A stretch of DNA of 64,000 nucleotides from Brevundimonas nasdae. Its GTDB lineage: Bacteria; Pseudomonadota; Alphaproteobacteria; Caulobacterales; Caulobacteraceae. This document shows, piece by piece, positions 33,243 through 42,034 of this stretch. Every line of letters starts with the position of its first letter. Position 1 is the stretch's first letter. The notes below the pieces were generated by a model. It was given only the letters and a program-made list of their open reading frames with translations, made no database searches and was not told the DNA's origin. The stretch covers positions 186,001-250,000 of the forward strand of contig NZ_JAEPWN010000004.1 in assembly GCF_016654005.1 (NCBI RefSeq), read 5' to 3'. The position numbers and the translations under genes were made by a program.

Positions 33243-33257
33243 GAACAAAGGTGGAAC
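33243..33257. promoter_or_regulatory. LexA (SOS) box upstream of ssb
   Basis: GAAC-AAAGGTG-GAAC is the reverse complement of the alphaproteobacterial LexA box GTTC-N7-GTTC, with exact spacing. It lies 134 bases upstream of the ssb start, within reach of its promoter. Confidence 0.7.
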
Positions 33258-33390
33258 ATTTGGTTAATCCACCGATTTGGCGGGCTTGGTGACGAAAGCG
33301 GCTGGCGGTGATCCGCCGCGCCTCTAAGACATCCGGCTGAATTAAGGGACGCACGACCTGGTCGGCCTCCCGCACGAGAAGGAAGAAGTC

Positions 33391-33888
33391 ATGGCTGGAT
33401 CAGTCAACAAGGTCATTCTGGTCGGTAATCTGGGCCGCGACCCGGAAATCCGCTCCATGCCGAACGGCGACCGCATCGCCAACCTGTCGATTGCGACCTC
33501 GGAAACCTGGCGCGACAAGTCCTCGGGCGAGCGCAAGGAAAAGACCGAATGGCACCGCGTCGTCATCTTCAACGACAACATCGTCAAGGTCGTTGAGAAC
33601 TATGTGAAGAAGGGCTCGACCGTCTATATCGAGGGCGCGCTTCAGACCCGCAAATGGACCGACCAGCAGGGCGTCGAGAAATATTCGACCGAGATCGTGG
33701 TCAGCCGCTTCAAGGGTGAACTGACCATGTTGGGCGGCCGTTCGGAAGGCGGTTCGTCGGGCGGCGGTTACGGCGGCGGCGGTGGTCGCGGCGACGACGA
33801 CTATTCGTCGGGCTTCTCGACCGGCGGCGCCAACAAGCCCAGCGGTCCCAAGGAAAGCTACGACCTGAACGACGACATTCCGTTCTAA
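33391..33888 (+). CDS. ssb: Single-stranded DNA-binding protein
   Basis: Coats single-stranded DNA in replication, recombination and repair. The 165-residue protein has the OB fold at residues 1-110 ([36 protein letters not shown]), a Gly/Ser/Asp-rich flexible linker and the acidic tip DLNDDIPF that recruits partner proteins. A ribosome site GAAGGAAG precedes the ATG. A LexA-type box upstream suggests SOS induction. Confidence 0.98.
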   Translation: MAGSVNKVILVGNLGRDPEIRSMPNGDRIANLSIATSETWRDKSSGERKEKTEWHRVVIFNDNIVKVVENYVKKGSTVYIEGALQTRKWTDQQGVEKYSTEIVVSRFKGELTMLGGRSEGGSSGGGYGGGGGRGDDDYSSGFSTGGANKPSGPKESYDLNDDIPF

Positions 33889-33901
33889 GGCGCCTCAGGC
33901 G

Positions 33902-34369
33902 GTGGGGCGATCGGCGTACAGTTACCGCGACGACGCCGCCGTTCCGGCGTTTCCGGACGACCGGCCTCTGGTTTTGTTCGATGGGGATTGCGCGCTGTGC
34001 TCCGGCTCGGCGCGCAAGATCCTGAAGGCGGATCGGGATGGCGTCTTCCGGCTGGCCCCGACCCAGTCTGAGCTGGGGCGAGCGCTGTTGGTCCACTATG
34101 GCGTGGACCCTGACGATCCCTACACCATGCTGCTGGTTCAGGACGGGCGCGCGCATGAGCGCACCGACGCCGTTCTGGCCATCGCCGCCCAACTGCCGAT
34201 GCCGTTAAAGATGGCGGTCGTGGGACGGATCGTGCCGCGGTTCATCCGCGATTTCTTATATGACTTCATCGCCCGCCGTCGCCGCCGGTTTCCCGGTCAG
34301 GCCTGGTGCGCCATGCCTGAGACGGGCGCAACGGCGGGACGTGACTTGGCAGATCGGGTGCTGGGATGA
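33902..34369 (+). CDS. DCC-family (DUF393) thiol-disulphide oxidoreductase-like protein
   Basis: A 155-residue protein starting at GTG 33902, 13 bases after ssb. It contains the family motif VLFDGDCALCSGSA (DxxCxxC) after a short N-terminal extension, followed by the expected DAVLAIAAQLP helix and a basic C-terminus. DCC proteins are predicted to have redox-active cysteines but no proven substrate. Its stop overlaps the ATG of the SDR/DoxX gene, making it the first gene of a three-gene coupled operon with two membrane proteins. Confidence 0.88.
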   Translation: MGRSAYSYRDDAAVPAFPDDRPLVLFDGDCALCSGSARKILKADRDGVFRLAPTQSELGRALLVHYGVDPDDPYTMLLVQDGRAHERTDAVLAIAAQLPMPLKMAVVGRIVPRFIRDFLYDFIARRRRRFPGQAWCAMPETGATAGRDLADRVLG

Positions 34370-35667
34370 GCGGGCGGGTTCTGGTGCTGGGCGCCAACGG
34401 CTTCATTGGCTCGCATCTGGCGGCGGCCCTGTCGGCTGACGGCTGGAGCGTGCGAGCGGGCGCGCGCCGCATCGCTGAACCGGCGCGACGGGCGCCGGGC
34501 TTCGACTGGGTGGCGGCGGACTTTTCCCGGCTGACGACGGCTGAGGCCTGGACGCCGTTGCTGGCGGGCGTCTCTGCGGTGGTGAACTGCGTCGGCGTGC
34601 TGCAGGACGGCGGCGGCGACAGCACCCGCGCCGCCCATGTGGACGGCCCCCGCGCCCTGATCGCGGCGTGCGAGGCTGTGGGCGTGTCGCGCCTGATCCA
34701 TATTTCCGCCGTGGGCGCCGACGATGCGGCAGGCACCGATTACGCGCGGACCAAGGCCGAGACGGAGCGTCTGGTTCAGGCCAGCAGCCTGGACTGGCTG
34801 ATCCTGCGGCCGTCGCTGGTGGTGGATCGGGCGGCGTTCGGCGGCACGGGCCTGATCCGGGCGCTGGCGGCCTTTCCGTTGATCATCCCGGTGGTGGGGG
34901 GCGATCAGAGCTTCCGACCGATCCCTCTGGGCGACCTCAGCGCCGCCGTCGTGGCGGCCCTGAAGCTCGGCGCCGTCTCACGCGAGACGCTGGACATGCC
35001 GGGGCCGGAGGCGGTGACCATGACCCAGACGGTGCGTCTGTATCGCGGCTGGATGGGGATGAAGCCTGCGCCGGTCGTGCGTGTCCCGCGCGCATTGGCG
35101 GCGCCTGCACTGGCGATCGGCGAGCTGCTGGGGCGGCTGGGCTGGTCGTCGCCGATCCGCACCACGGCGATCAAACAGATGGATCACGACGTGTCCGGCC
35201 ATGACAGCGGTTGGGCCGAACGGTTGGGAGTGGCCTCGCGCGGGTTTTCGCGGTTTCTAGCCGAGACCCCGGCCTCGGTCCAGGATGTCTGGCACGCGCG
35301 GCTGTGGTTCGTTCGTCCGGTCGCTATTGTCACCCTGGGGCTGTTCTGGCTGGTGACCGGCCTGATCAGTTTCGGCCCCGGCTGGAACGGCGCCGTCGCC
35401 ATACTGCATGAGGGCGGTTATGGCGGCTGGTCCGGGCCGGTCGCCTGGTGGGGCGCGCTGCTGGATGTGGTGCTGGGCCTGGCCCTGTTCGTGCGGCCCT
35501 GGACGGCGCGGGTGGCCGTCTTCATGTGTCTGGCCACGGTCGGCTATCTGATCGCCGGGACGCTGAGCCTGCCGCATTATTGGATTGACCCGCTGGGGCC
35601 GTGGCTGAAGGTCTTGCCGATGATGGCCCTGTGCCTGTTCGTCGCCGCCACGGACGCCCGCCGATGA
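34366..35667 (+). CDS. SDR-family NAD(P)-binding protein fused to a DoxX-like membrane domain
   Basis: A 433-residue fusion. Residues 1-300 are an atypical short-chain dehydrogenase/epimerase-like domain (LGANGFIGSHLAAAL Rossmann loop; YARTKAETERLV with the Tyr-x3-Lys pair). Residues about 305-433 contain four hydrophobic segments of the DoxX-like type (ALLDVVLGLALFVRPW). The ATG overlaps the DCC gene stop and the stop overlaps the DUF2269 gene start. The coupled neighbours suggest a membrane redox unit; the substrate is not known. Confidence 0.87.
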   Translation: MSGRVLVLGANGFIGSHLAAALSADGWSVRAGARRIAEPARRAPGFDWVAADFSRLTTAEAWTPLLAGVSAVVNCVGVLQDGGGDSTRAAHVDGPRALIAACEAVGVSRLIHISAVGADDAAGTDYARTKAETERLVQASSLDWLILRPSLVVDRAAFGGTGLIRALAAFPLIIPVVGGDQSFRPIPLGDLSAAVVAALKLGAVSRETLDMPGPEAVTMTQTVRLYRGWMGMKPAPVVRVPRALAAPALAIGELLGRLGWSSPIRTTAIKQMDHDVSGHDSGWAERLGVASRGFSRFLAETPASVQDVWHARLWFVRPVAIVTLGLFWLVTGLISFGPGWNGAVAILHEGGYGGWSGPVAWWGALLDVVLGLALFVRPWTARVAVFMCLATVGYLIAGTLSLPHYWIDPLGPWLKVLPMMALCLFVAATDARR

Positions 35668-36134
35668 GCCTCTATGTCCTGCTGAAGATCATCCACATCC
35701 TGTCTGGGGCGGTGCTGTTCGGCACCGGCGCGGGCATCGCCTTCTTCATGCTGCGCGCCCATGCGACCAAGGATGCGAAGACGGTGGCGGACGTCGGCAA
35801 GATCGTGGTCCTGGCCGATTTCGTCTTCACCGCCAGCGCGGTGGTGGTCCAGCCGATCAGCGGTTTGGGCCTGATCCATCTGCAGGGCTGGTCGCCGACC
35901 AGTCCATGGCTGCTGGCGGCCTATGGCCTGTATGTCCTGATCGGCGTGTGCTGGCTGCCGGTGGTTTGGATCCAGTATCGGATGATGAAGCTGGCCGAGC
36001 GGGCGGCGGGGCAGGGCGCGCCGCTGCCGCCCGCCTATCACCGTCTTTTCCGCTGGTGGTTCGGTCTGGGCTGGCCGGCCTTTGCTGGTGTGCTGGCCAT
36101 CTATTGGCTGATGGTGGCCAAGCCGGAGTTCTAG
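35664..36134 (+). CDS. DUF2269 family integral membrane protein
   Basis: A 156-residue protein with four predicted transmembrane helices, starting LYVLLKIIHILSGAVLFGTG and including FTASAVVVQPISGLGL, which fit DUF2269. Histidines in the first helix (IIHIL) and elsewhere are compatible with haem or quinone chemistry, but this is speculation. The ATG overlaps the previous stop. Its TAG stop overlaps the stop of the convergent gene on the other strand. Confidence 0.88.
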   Translation: MSLYVLLKIIHILSGAVLFGTGAGIAFFMLRAHATKDAKTVADVGKIVVLADFVFTASAVVVQPISGLGLIHLQGWSPTSPWLLAAYGLYVLIGVCWLPVVWIQYRMMKLAERAAGQGAPLPPAYHRLFRWWFGLGWPAFAGVLAIYWLMVAKPEF

Positions 36135-36730
36135 GGCCGGGCGTTGAAACGGCTGCGGGCGCCCGCTGCGGCCAGCGCTTCGCGGACGGCGACGGTCAGT
36201 TCGTCCATCGTCGCCGCCTGACGCACGCCATAGGCGGCTGCGGTGATGTCGACATTGCCCTTTCGCCAGAACCCGTCAGGGGCCAGGACGATCAGCTTTC
36301 CGCCCCGCGCGTGCAGGCCCATCTCCAGCAGGCTGACGGGGCTTTGCGTGCCGGGCGCGAAATACATGACGATGACGTCGGCGGCCTCAAGCGCGTTCAG
36401 CTCCCACTCGACCTGGCGACGGAACTCGGGTTCGTCGGCGTCGGGTCGCCAGGCGGGGTTCCAGTCGGGACGGCGCGGATTCAGGATGACGACATCCATG
36501 TCGGACAGGGCCGCCGTCATGGCGGCCTGCCAGTCCGGCGCGCCGCCCATGTCGATGCTGCCGCCCAGAAAGACGCGCGGACGCCGGTTGTCGATGGGCA
36601 GGGGCTGGGGCGAGGTCACCAGCAGCAGGCCCTGCGCCACCTGGGGCTGGGCCTGAGTCTGGGCCAGGGCGGGGGTGGACAGAAGGCTCAGCGCCAGAAG
36701 GCTCGCAGCGGCGGTGAATGACGGCTTCAT
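36131..36730 (-). CDS. Secreted nucleoside 2-deoxyribosyltransferase-like protein
   Basis: From ATG 36730 the protein has 199 residues. A clear signal peptide (SLLALSLLSTPALAQ) precedes a nucleoside deoxyribosyltransferase-type domain: RVFLGGSIDMGGAPDWQ, VVILNPRRPDWNP, FRRQVEWELNALEAADVIVM and SLLEMGLHA with the likely catalytic Glu. Family members usually act in the cytoplasm in nucleoside salvage, so a signal peptide is unusual. It may act on extracellular nucleosides or another glycosidic substrate in the periplasm. The gene is convergent with the DUF2269 operon. Confidence 0.8.
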   Translation of the reverse strand: MKPSFTAAASLLALSLLSTPALAQTQAQPQVAQGLLLVTSPQPLPIDNRRPRVFLGGSIDMGGAPDWQAAMTAALSDMDVVILNPRRPDWNPAWRPDADEPEFRRQVEWELNALEAADVIVMYFAPGTQSPVSLLEMGLHARGGKLIVLAPDGFWRKGNVDITAAAYGVRQAATMDELTVAVREALAAAGARSRFNARP

Positions 36731-36859
36731 CAGGCGGCCTCTCGATTCAGGAATGCGGCGACATAGCATTGCGGGTCCCAAAGGGCAGGGTGGTCAGCGA
36801 AAGGAATGCTCATTGAACGTGAGGCGCGGCCGGGCGCCGTCTGTGGCATTCGGTTCGAC

Positions 36860-37786
36860 ATGACCGCCGCCCAGCCCGCACCGAAGCCGACGCCTGCAAA
36901 GCCCCATGCCCTGACCGGCCTGGAGATCGCCGCCATTGTGGCGATCATCGTGGTGTGGGGGGTGAACAATGCGGGCGCCAAACTGGCGACCGAGCATCTA
37001 AGCCCGCTGCTGGTCGGGGCAATCCGGTTCGGCATCGCCAGCGCCTGTCTGTTCGCCTTTGTGCGGCCGCCGTTCCCCGACTGGAAAAGCCTTCTGATCA
37101 TCGTGCTGGTGGGCGGGCCGATCCAGTATGGGCTGGTCTATACGGCCTATTGGCTGGCGCAGGACATCAGCCCGGTGACCGTGGCCAACCAGTTGTGGAT
37201 TCCCTTCACATCCCTGTTCGCCTTCCTGATTTTGGGCGAGCGGCTGAGCCGGGGCGCGCTGGTCGGCATGGGCATCGCCTTTGTCGGGGTGGCCTGGATG
37301 ACGCTGGACGCCCACGCGCTGCAGGACTGGCGCGCGATTCTGGTGGGGATTTCCGCAGGCGCGGCCTGGGCGCTGGCGACGGTGGTGGCGCGGCGCACGA
37401 CCTCCATCCCGCCGCTGAAGATGCAGGGACTGCTGGCGGTGGGAACCCTGCCGGTGCTGGCGTTCGGCTCCTTGGTGTTCGAGCATGATCAGATTGACGC
37501 CATCCGCGCGGCGCCGCCGATGGTCTGGGTGTCCTTGATCTGGGCCGGGGTGGTGTCGTCGGTTCTGGCCACGACACTGTTGTTCTGGCTGGTTCAGCGA
37601 CGCGAGGCGGGGCGGGTGACGCCCTATCTGCTGGCGACGCCCGTGGTGTCGATCCTGATCGGATGGACGCTGATGAACGATGTGCTGACGCCGCAGATTC
37701 TGACCGGCGCGGCCATCGCCATGGGCGGGGTCGTGCTGGTGGCCCTGGCCGAACGGGGCTTGCGCGCGGGGGCGGCCAAGGCTTGA
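36860..37786 (+). CDS. DMT-superfamily (EamA) transporter
   Basis: A 308-residue inner-membrane protein with ten hydrophobic segments in two EamA repeats (IVVWGVNNAGAKLATEHLSP; GVVSSVLATTLLFWLVQRRE). ATG 36860 is chosen because residues after it start the usual N-terminus; ATG 36806 is in frame but has its ribosome site directly against the codon. Exporters of this group move amino acids or other small metabolites. The substrate is unknown and no adjacent regulator is seen. Confidence 0.85.
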   Translation: MTAAQPAPKPTPAKPHALTGLEIAAIVAIIVVWGVNNAGAKLATEHLSPLLVGAIRFGIASACLFAFVRPPFPDWKSLLIIVLVGGPIQYGLVYTAYWLAQDISPVTVANQLWIPFTSLFAFLILGERLSRGALVGMGIAFVGVAWMTLDAHALQDWRAILVGISAGAAWALATVVARRTTSIPPLKMQGLLAVGTLPVLAFGSLVFEHDQIDAIRAAPPMVWVSLIWAGVVSSVLATTLLFWLVQRREAGRVTPYLLATPVVSILIGWTLMNDVLTPQILTGAAIAMGGVVLVALAERGLRAGAAKA

Positions 37787-37815
37787 TCTGTCTCCTGAGC
37801 AGATCAGGAGCTGTC

Positions 37816-38349
37816 ATGTCACACATCCCTGTGGACCCCGACCACGTATCCCGGCGCTGGTTGGGAAAGTCGTCAAAAGACCTGCAGGCCAACGAAGCCA
37901 GCGTCGTGCGCCGCGCTGCCGAGCGACGCCCCATCACCGAAGACATCAATGAGACCTTCGATCAGGAGCAGAGCTTCGGCGATCGTCTGGCGGACCGCGT
38001 GGCCTCGTTCGGCGGGTCCTGGCCCTTCATCATCGCGTTCGGCGTCTTCCTGCTGGTCTGGACGGCGCTGAACATCGTCCTGCGCAAGGATGCGTTCGAC
38101 CCCTATCCCTTCATCTTCCTGAATCTGGTGCTGTCGATGCTGGCGGCGGTGCAGGCGCCGGTCATCATGATGAGCCAGAACCGGCAGGCGTCGAAGGATC
38201 GGCTGGACGCGGGCAACGACTATCAGGTCAACCTGAAGGCCGAGATCGAGATCATGGCCCTGCTGGAGAAGGTCGAGCATCTGGCCGCGCGTCAGCAGGA
38301 ACAGACCGAACTGATCCAGCGGCTGCTGCAAGACAGAAACGCCCGCTGA
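37816..38349 (+). CDS. DUF1003 family membrane protein
   Basis: A 177-residue protein with a ribosome site (CAGGAG) before the ATG. The DUF1003 signature is present: FGDRLADRVASFGGSWPFIIAFGVFLLVWTALNI with two transmembrane helices, then DPYPFIFLNLVLSMLAAVQAPVIMMSQNRQ, and a C-terminal coiled coil. The family is common in soil and aquatic bacteria and has no established function. The stop codon lies inside a hairpin that may end transcription. Confidence 0.92.
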   Translation: MSHIPVDPDHVSRRWLGKSSKDLQANEASVVRRAAERRPITEDINETFDQEQSFGDRLADRVASFGGSWPFIIAFGVFLLVWTALNIVLRKDAFDPYPFIFLNLVLSMLAAVQAPVIMMSQNRQASKDRLDAGNDYQVNLKAEIEIMALLEKVEHLAARQQEQTELIQRLLQDRNAR

Positions 38350-38367
38350 ACCGAAGTCCAGCGGGCG
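38340..38367 (+). terminator. Hairpin overlapping the DUF1003 stop codon
   Basis: CGCCCGCTG (38340-38348) and CAGCGGGCG (38359-38367) form a perfect 9-bp stem. There is no T-run directly after, so terminator strength is uncertain. It lies before the convergent sodC stop. Confidence 0.45.
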
Positions 38368-38391
38368 CGCTCGCCTTCAAGAAAGGGTGTT

Positions 38392-38967
38392 TTAGCTGGC
38401 TGTCAGCGCCGCGCACGCCACGCGGTCGCCCGCGCCGCCGATGGGCTGGCTGCTGTGATCGTCAGGGTTGGCGTGGATGATGATGGCCGAACCGTCCGCG
38501 TCCCACAGCCATTGGCCGGGGCCTTCCGTCGAAATCCGTGCGCGGGTGGTGAAGACCTCGGCGTTCACCTTGCCATCCGCGCCTGCGAAGACGTTGGGCA
38601 GATCGCCGTCGTCAGGGCCTGCAGGGTTCAGAAGCCCGTGGGGCTGTTTGGGATCGCCATGATTGATGTGGGCGCCGGACGAGGTGAAGGGCGCTTCGCA
38701 GGCGGCGGTGGCGTGGATGTGGATGCCGTGCCAGCCGGGCGTCAGGCCCGAGGCCTCGATCTTGATCAGCAGGCCGGTCGATCCCTGGCGCAGTTCGACA
38801 TGGCCGATGTTAGCGCCCTGGGCGTTGACCAGAACGGCCTGACCCGTCGTGCCGACAGGCGCGCGTTCGGCGTGGGTATGAGGGCTGTCGGCGGTCGAGG
38901 CGCAGGCGGCGAGCGGGGCCATCGGCACGGTCAGGGCCAGGGCGGCGGCGAGCATGGGCAGACGCAT
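38392..38967 (-). CDS. sodC: Periplasmic Cu/Zn superoxide dismutase, lipoprotein form
   Basis: Converts superoxide to oxygen and hydrogen peroxide in the periplasm. The 191-residue protein has a lipoprotein signal (LAAC, Cys22). Copper and zinc ligands are visible in order: HGIHIHATAAC, GAHINHGDPKQPHG, an Asp in AGPDDGDLPN, and HANPDDHSSQP. The paired cysteines for the conserved disulphide are in TAAC and near the C-terminus (GDRVACAAL). It is divergent from gyrA. Confidence 0.95.
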   Translation of the reverse strand: MRLPMLAAALALTVPMAPLAACASTADSPHTHAERAPVGTTGQAVLVNAQGANIGHVELRQGSTGLLIKIEASGLTPGWHGIHIHATAACEAPFTSSGAHINHGDPKQPHGLLNPAGPDDGDLPNVFAGADGKVNAEVFTTRARISTEGPGQWLWDADGSAIIIHANPDDHSSQPIGGAGDRVACAALTAS

Positions 38968-39089
38968 ATGGAAAGTCCTTTCAGAGACGGGCTTTCACGG
39001 CGACGTCGCTTTGCCACCGAGCCCCTTGAATGCTAGAAATCGTCACAACGGATCACGTTCCGATTCCGGCCGCATAAAGCCACGCTTCA

Positions 39090-41864
39090 TTGACCGACGA
39101 CAGCTACGAAAACGCCGCGACCCCGATTAACAGCGGAGGCGGCGGCTCCGACATTTCCACGATCACGATCGAGGACGAACTGAAGCGTTCGTATCTCGAC
39201 TACGCCATGAGCGTGATCGTCTCGCGGGCGCTTCCTGACGCCCGTGACGGCCTGAAACCGGTTCACCGTCGCATCCTGTATTCGATGCACGATCTGAACA
39301 TGACGCCGGAGCGCAGCTATTCGAAATGCGCCCGCGTGGTCGGTGACGTGCTGGGCCGGTTCCACCCCCACGGCGACGCCTCGGTCTATATGGCCCTGGT
39401 GCGGATGGCGCAGCCCTTCTCGATGGGTCTGATGCTGGTCGACGGCCAGGGCAACTTCGGCTCGGTCGACGGCGATATGCCCGCCTCGATGCGTTACACC
39501 GAGGCCAAGATGGCCCCGGCGGCTGTGGCCCTGATGGCCGACATCGACAAGGACACCGTCGATTTCCAGCCGAACTACGACGAGAAGGAACTGGAGCCGG
39601 TCGTTCTGCCGAGCCGGATTCCGAACCTGCTGGTAAATGGCGCGGGCGGCATCGCCGTTGGCATGGCGACCAACATCCCGCCGCATAACCTGGGCGAGGT
39701 CGTGGATGCGGCCCTGGCCCTGCTGGACGATCCCAACGTTTCCGACGACGCCCTGCTGGACATCGTGCCCGGTCCCGACTTCCCAACGGGCGGCGAGATC
39801 ATGGGCCGCACGGCGCCGCGCAACGCCCTGCGCGACGGTCGCGGCTCGGTCATCGTGCGCGGTCGCGCCTCGGTCGAGGAAATCCGCAAGGACCGCGAAG
39901 CCATCGTGGTCACGGAACTGCCGTTCCAGGTCAACAAACAGACCCTGATCGAGCGTATCGCCGAAATGGTGCGCGAGAAGCGTCTGGAAGGCATTTCCGA
40001 TGTTCGCGACGAATCCGACCGTCAGGGGATGCGGATCGTCATCGAGCTGAAGCGCGACGCTTCGGGCGATGTGATCCTGAACCAGCTGTGGCGCTACACC
40101 GCCATGCAGTCGTCGTTCGGCGTCAACATGCTGGCGCTGAACCACGGCCGCCCCGAACAGATGGGCCTGCGCGACCTGCTGCAGATCTTCCTCGACTTCC
40201 GTGAGGAGGTGGTGGTCCGCCGCGTCAAGTTCGAGCTGAACAAGGCCCGCGACCGCGGCCATGTGCTGGTCGGTCTGGCCGTCGCCGTCGCCAATATCGA
40301 CGAAGTGATCCACATCATCCGCTCGTCGGCCGACCCCAGCGAGGCGCGCGAGCGTCTGCAGGCCAAGGCCTGGCCGGTGGGCGACATGATGGCTCTGGTC
40401 GAGCTGATCGCCGACCCCCGCACAGTCATCGTCGAGGGTGACAAGATCCGCCTGACCGACGAACAGGCCCGCGCCATCCTGGCCCTGACCCTGTCGCGCC
40501 TGACCGGCCTGGGTCGCGATGACATCTTCGGCGAGGCGCATGGTCTGGCCGATACGATCCAGGGCCATCTGACCATCCTGTCGGACCGCAAGAACGTCCT
40601 GGCCATCATTCGCGACGACCTGATCGACGTGAAGGACAAGTTCGCCGTGCCGCGCCGCACCCTGATCGGTGAAGGCGACGGCGAGATGGAGGACGAAGAC
40701 CTGATCCCGCGCGAGGACATGGTCATCACCGTCACCCACAGCGGCTATGTCAAACGCGTCGCCCTGAACGCCTATCGGACCCAGCATCGCGGCGGCAAGG
40801 GCCGCAGCGGCATGTCGATGAAGGATGAGGACGCGATCACCAGCGTCTTCAGCGCCTCGACCCACACGCCGGTCCTGTTCTTCGCCACCAACGGCAAGGC
40901 CTACAAGCTGAAGACCTGGCGTCTGCCGCTGGGCAATCCGCAGTCGCGCGGCAAGGCCTTTGTGAACCTGCTGCCCATCGAGCCGGGCGACAGCATCATG
41001 AACGTGCTGCCCCTGCCTGAGGATGAAGCGACCTGGGGCGACTACGACATCATGTTCGCCACTTCGACGGGCGACGTGCGCCGCAACAAGCTGTCGGACT
41101 TCGCCACGGTGAACCGTGCGGGCAAGATCGCCATGAAGCTGGAAGGCGAGGACCGCATGGTCGGCGTGGGCCTGTGCACGGCGGACGACGACGTGTTGCT
41201 GACCACGGCGCTGGGCCGCGCGATCCGCTTCAAGGCCGACGACGTGCGCGTGTTCAAGGGCCGTGATTCCACCGGCGTTCGGGGCGTGCGTTTGCAGGAC
41301 GGCGACGAGGTCATCTCCATGGCCATTCTGGGCCGCGTGGACGCGACGCCGGAAGAACGCTCGGCCTACGTCAAACACGCCAACGCCATGCGCAAGGCGC
41401 TGGCTGGCGCGGACGCGGATGATGATGCGGCGCCGGTCGAGGCCGAGGATGACGTCGCTGACGCCGTCCTGTCGGTTGAGCGGATCGCGGAACTGGGCGC
41501 GGCTGAGCAGTTCATCCTGACGGTCACGGACTCCGGCTTCGGCAAGCGGTCTTCGGCCTATGAATATCGTCGCACGGGTCGCGGCGGTCAGGGTCTGACG
41601 GCGCACGGTCTGGGCGGACGCGCAGGCACGCGCCTGGCGGCCGCCTTCCCGGTCGAGGAGACCGACGACCTGCTGCTAGTCACCTCGGGCGGTCAGATGA
41701 TCCGCACCCGCATCGATCAGGTCCGCATCGTCGGCCGTTCCAGCCAGGGCGTCACCATCTTCCGCACCGGCAAGGACGAGAAAGTCGTCTCGGTCGAACG
41801 CCTGCCCGAAAGCGGCGGTGATGATGAAGCCGATGCTGTGGGCGAAGAGGGCGGCGAAGCTTAA
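39090..41864 (+). CDS. gyrA: DNA gyrase subunit A
   Basis: Breaks and rejoins DNA during negative supercoiling. The 924-residue protein starts at TTG 39090; no in-frame ATG exists before the conserved [13 protein letters not shown]. The catalytic tyrosine is Tyr136 in [10 protein letters not shown], and the GyrA-box [11 protein letters not shown] begins the C-terminal beta-pinwheel, which carries an Asp/Ala-rich insertion near residues 770-800. In the quinolone region [17 protein letters not shown], the Escherichia coli Ser83 and Asp87 positions are Ala97 and Met101, so neither canonical drug-binding residue is present. It is a single gene, divergent from sodC. Confidence 0.97.
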   Translation: MTDDSYENAATPINSGGGGSDISTITIEDELKRSYLDYAMSVIVSRALPDARDGLKPVHRRILYSMHDLNMTPERSYSKCARVVGDVLGRFHPHGDASVYMALVRMAQPFSMGLMLVDGQGNFGSVDGDMPASMRYTEAKMAPAAVALMADIDKDTVDFQPNYDEKELEPVVLPSRIPNLLVNGAGGIAVGMATNIPPHNLGEVVDAALALLDDPNVSDDALLDIVPGPDFPTGGEIMGRTAPRNALRDGRGSVIVRGRASVEEIRKDREAIVVTELPFQVNKQTLIERIAEMVREKRLEGISDVRDESDRQGMRIVIELKRDASGDVILNQLWRYTAMQSSFGVNMLALNHGRPEQMGLRDLLQIFLDFREEVVVRRVKFELNKARDRGHVLVGLAVAVANIDEVIHIIRSSADPSEARERLQAKAWPVGDMMALVELIADPRTVIVEGDKIRLTDEQARAILALTLSRLTGLGRDDIFGEAHGLADTIQGHLTILSDRKNVLAIIRDDLIDVKDKFAVPRRTLIGEGDGEMEDEDLIPREDMVITVTHSGYVKRVALNAYRTQHRGGKGRSGMSMKDEDAITSVFSASTHTPVLFFATNGKAYKLKTWRLPLGNPQSRGKAFVNLLPIEPGDSIMNVLPLPEDEATWGDYDIMFATSTGDVRRNKLSDFATVNRAGKIAMKLEGEDRMVGVGLCTADDDVLLTTALGRAIRFKADDVRVFKGRDSTGVRGVRLQDGDEVISMAILGRVDATPEERSAYVKHANAMRKALAGADADDDAAPVEAEDDVADAVLSVERIAELGAAEQFILTVTDSGFGKRSSAYEYRRTGRGGQGLTAHGLGGRAGTRLAAAFPVEETDDLLLVTSGGQMIRTRIDQVRIVGRSSQGVTIFRTGKDEKVVSVERLPESGGDDEADAVGEEGGEA

Positions 41865-41870
41865 GGCCTA

Positions 41871-42016
41871 ACCCTCTCCCGCCGGGAGAGGGCTTGAGCG
41901 CACGGCGGCGTAGTCGTCGTTCTGGCGCGAAAGGGTGAGGGGCGTTGAAGCGAGATGGCTCAACGCAAAACCCTCATCCGGCCCTGCGGGCCACCTTCTC
42001 CCGACGGGAGAAGGAC
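41871..42016. repeat. Composite palindromic intergenic repeat downstream of gyrA
   Basis: Three hairpins in 146 bases: CCCTCTCCC/GGGAGAGGG (41871-41891), GCGTTGA/TCAACGC (41942-41966) and CCTTCTCCC/GGGAGAAGG (41994-42014), with CCCTCATCCGGCCCTGCGGG before the last. Elements with these terminal words are common dispersed repeats in alphaproteobacteria. It may also act as the gyrA terminator. Confidence 0.75.
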
Positions 42017-42034
42017 AGGAAAGGGGGAGCGAGC

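Noticed and set aside
39087-41606. 839-residue open frame antisense to gyrA
   Set aside because: The gyrA protein is unmistakable on the plus strand. The antisense frame is His/Arg/Gly/Val-rich, low in complexity, and is the usual codon shadow of GC-rich DNA.
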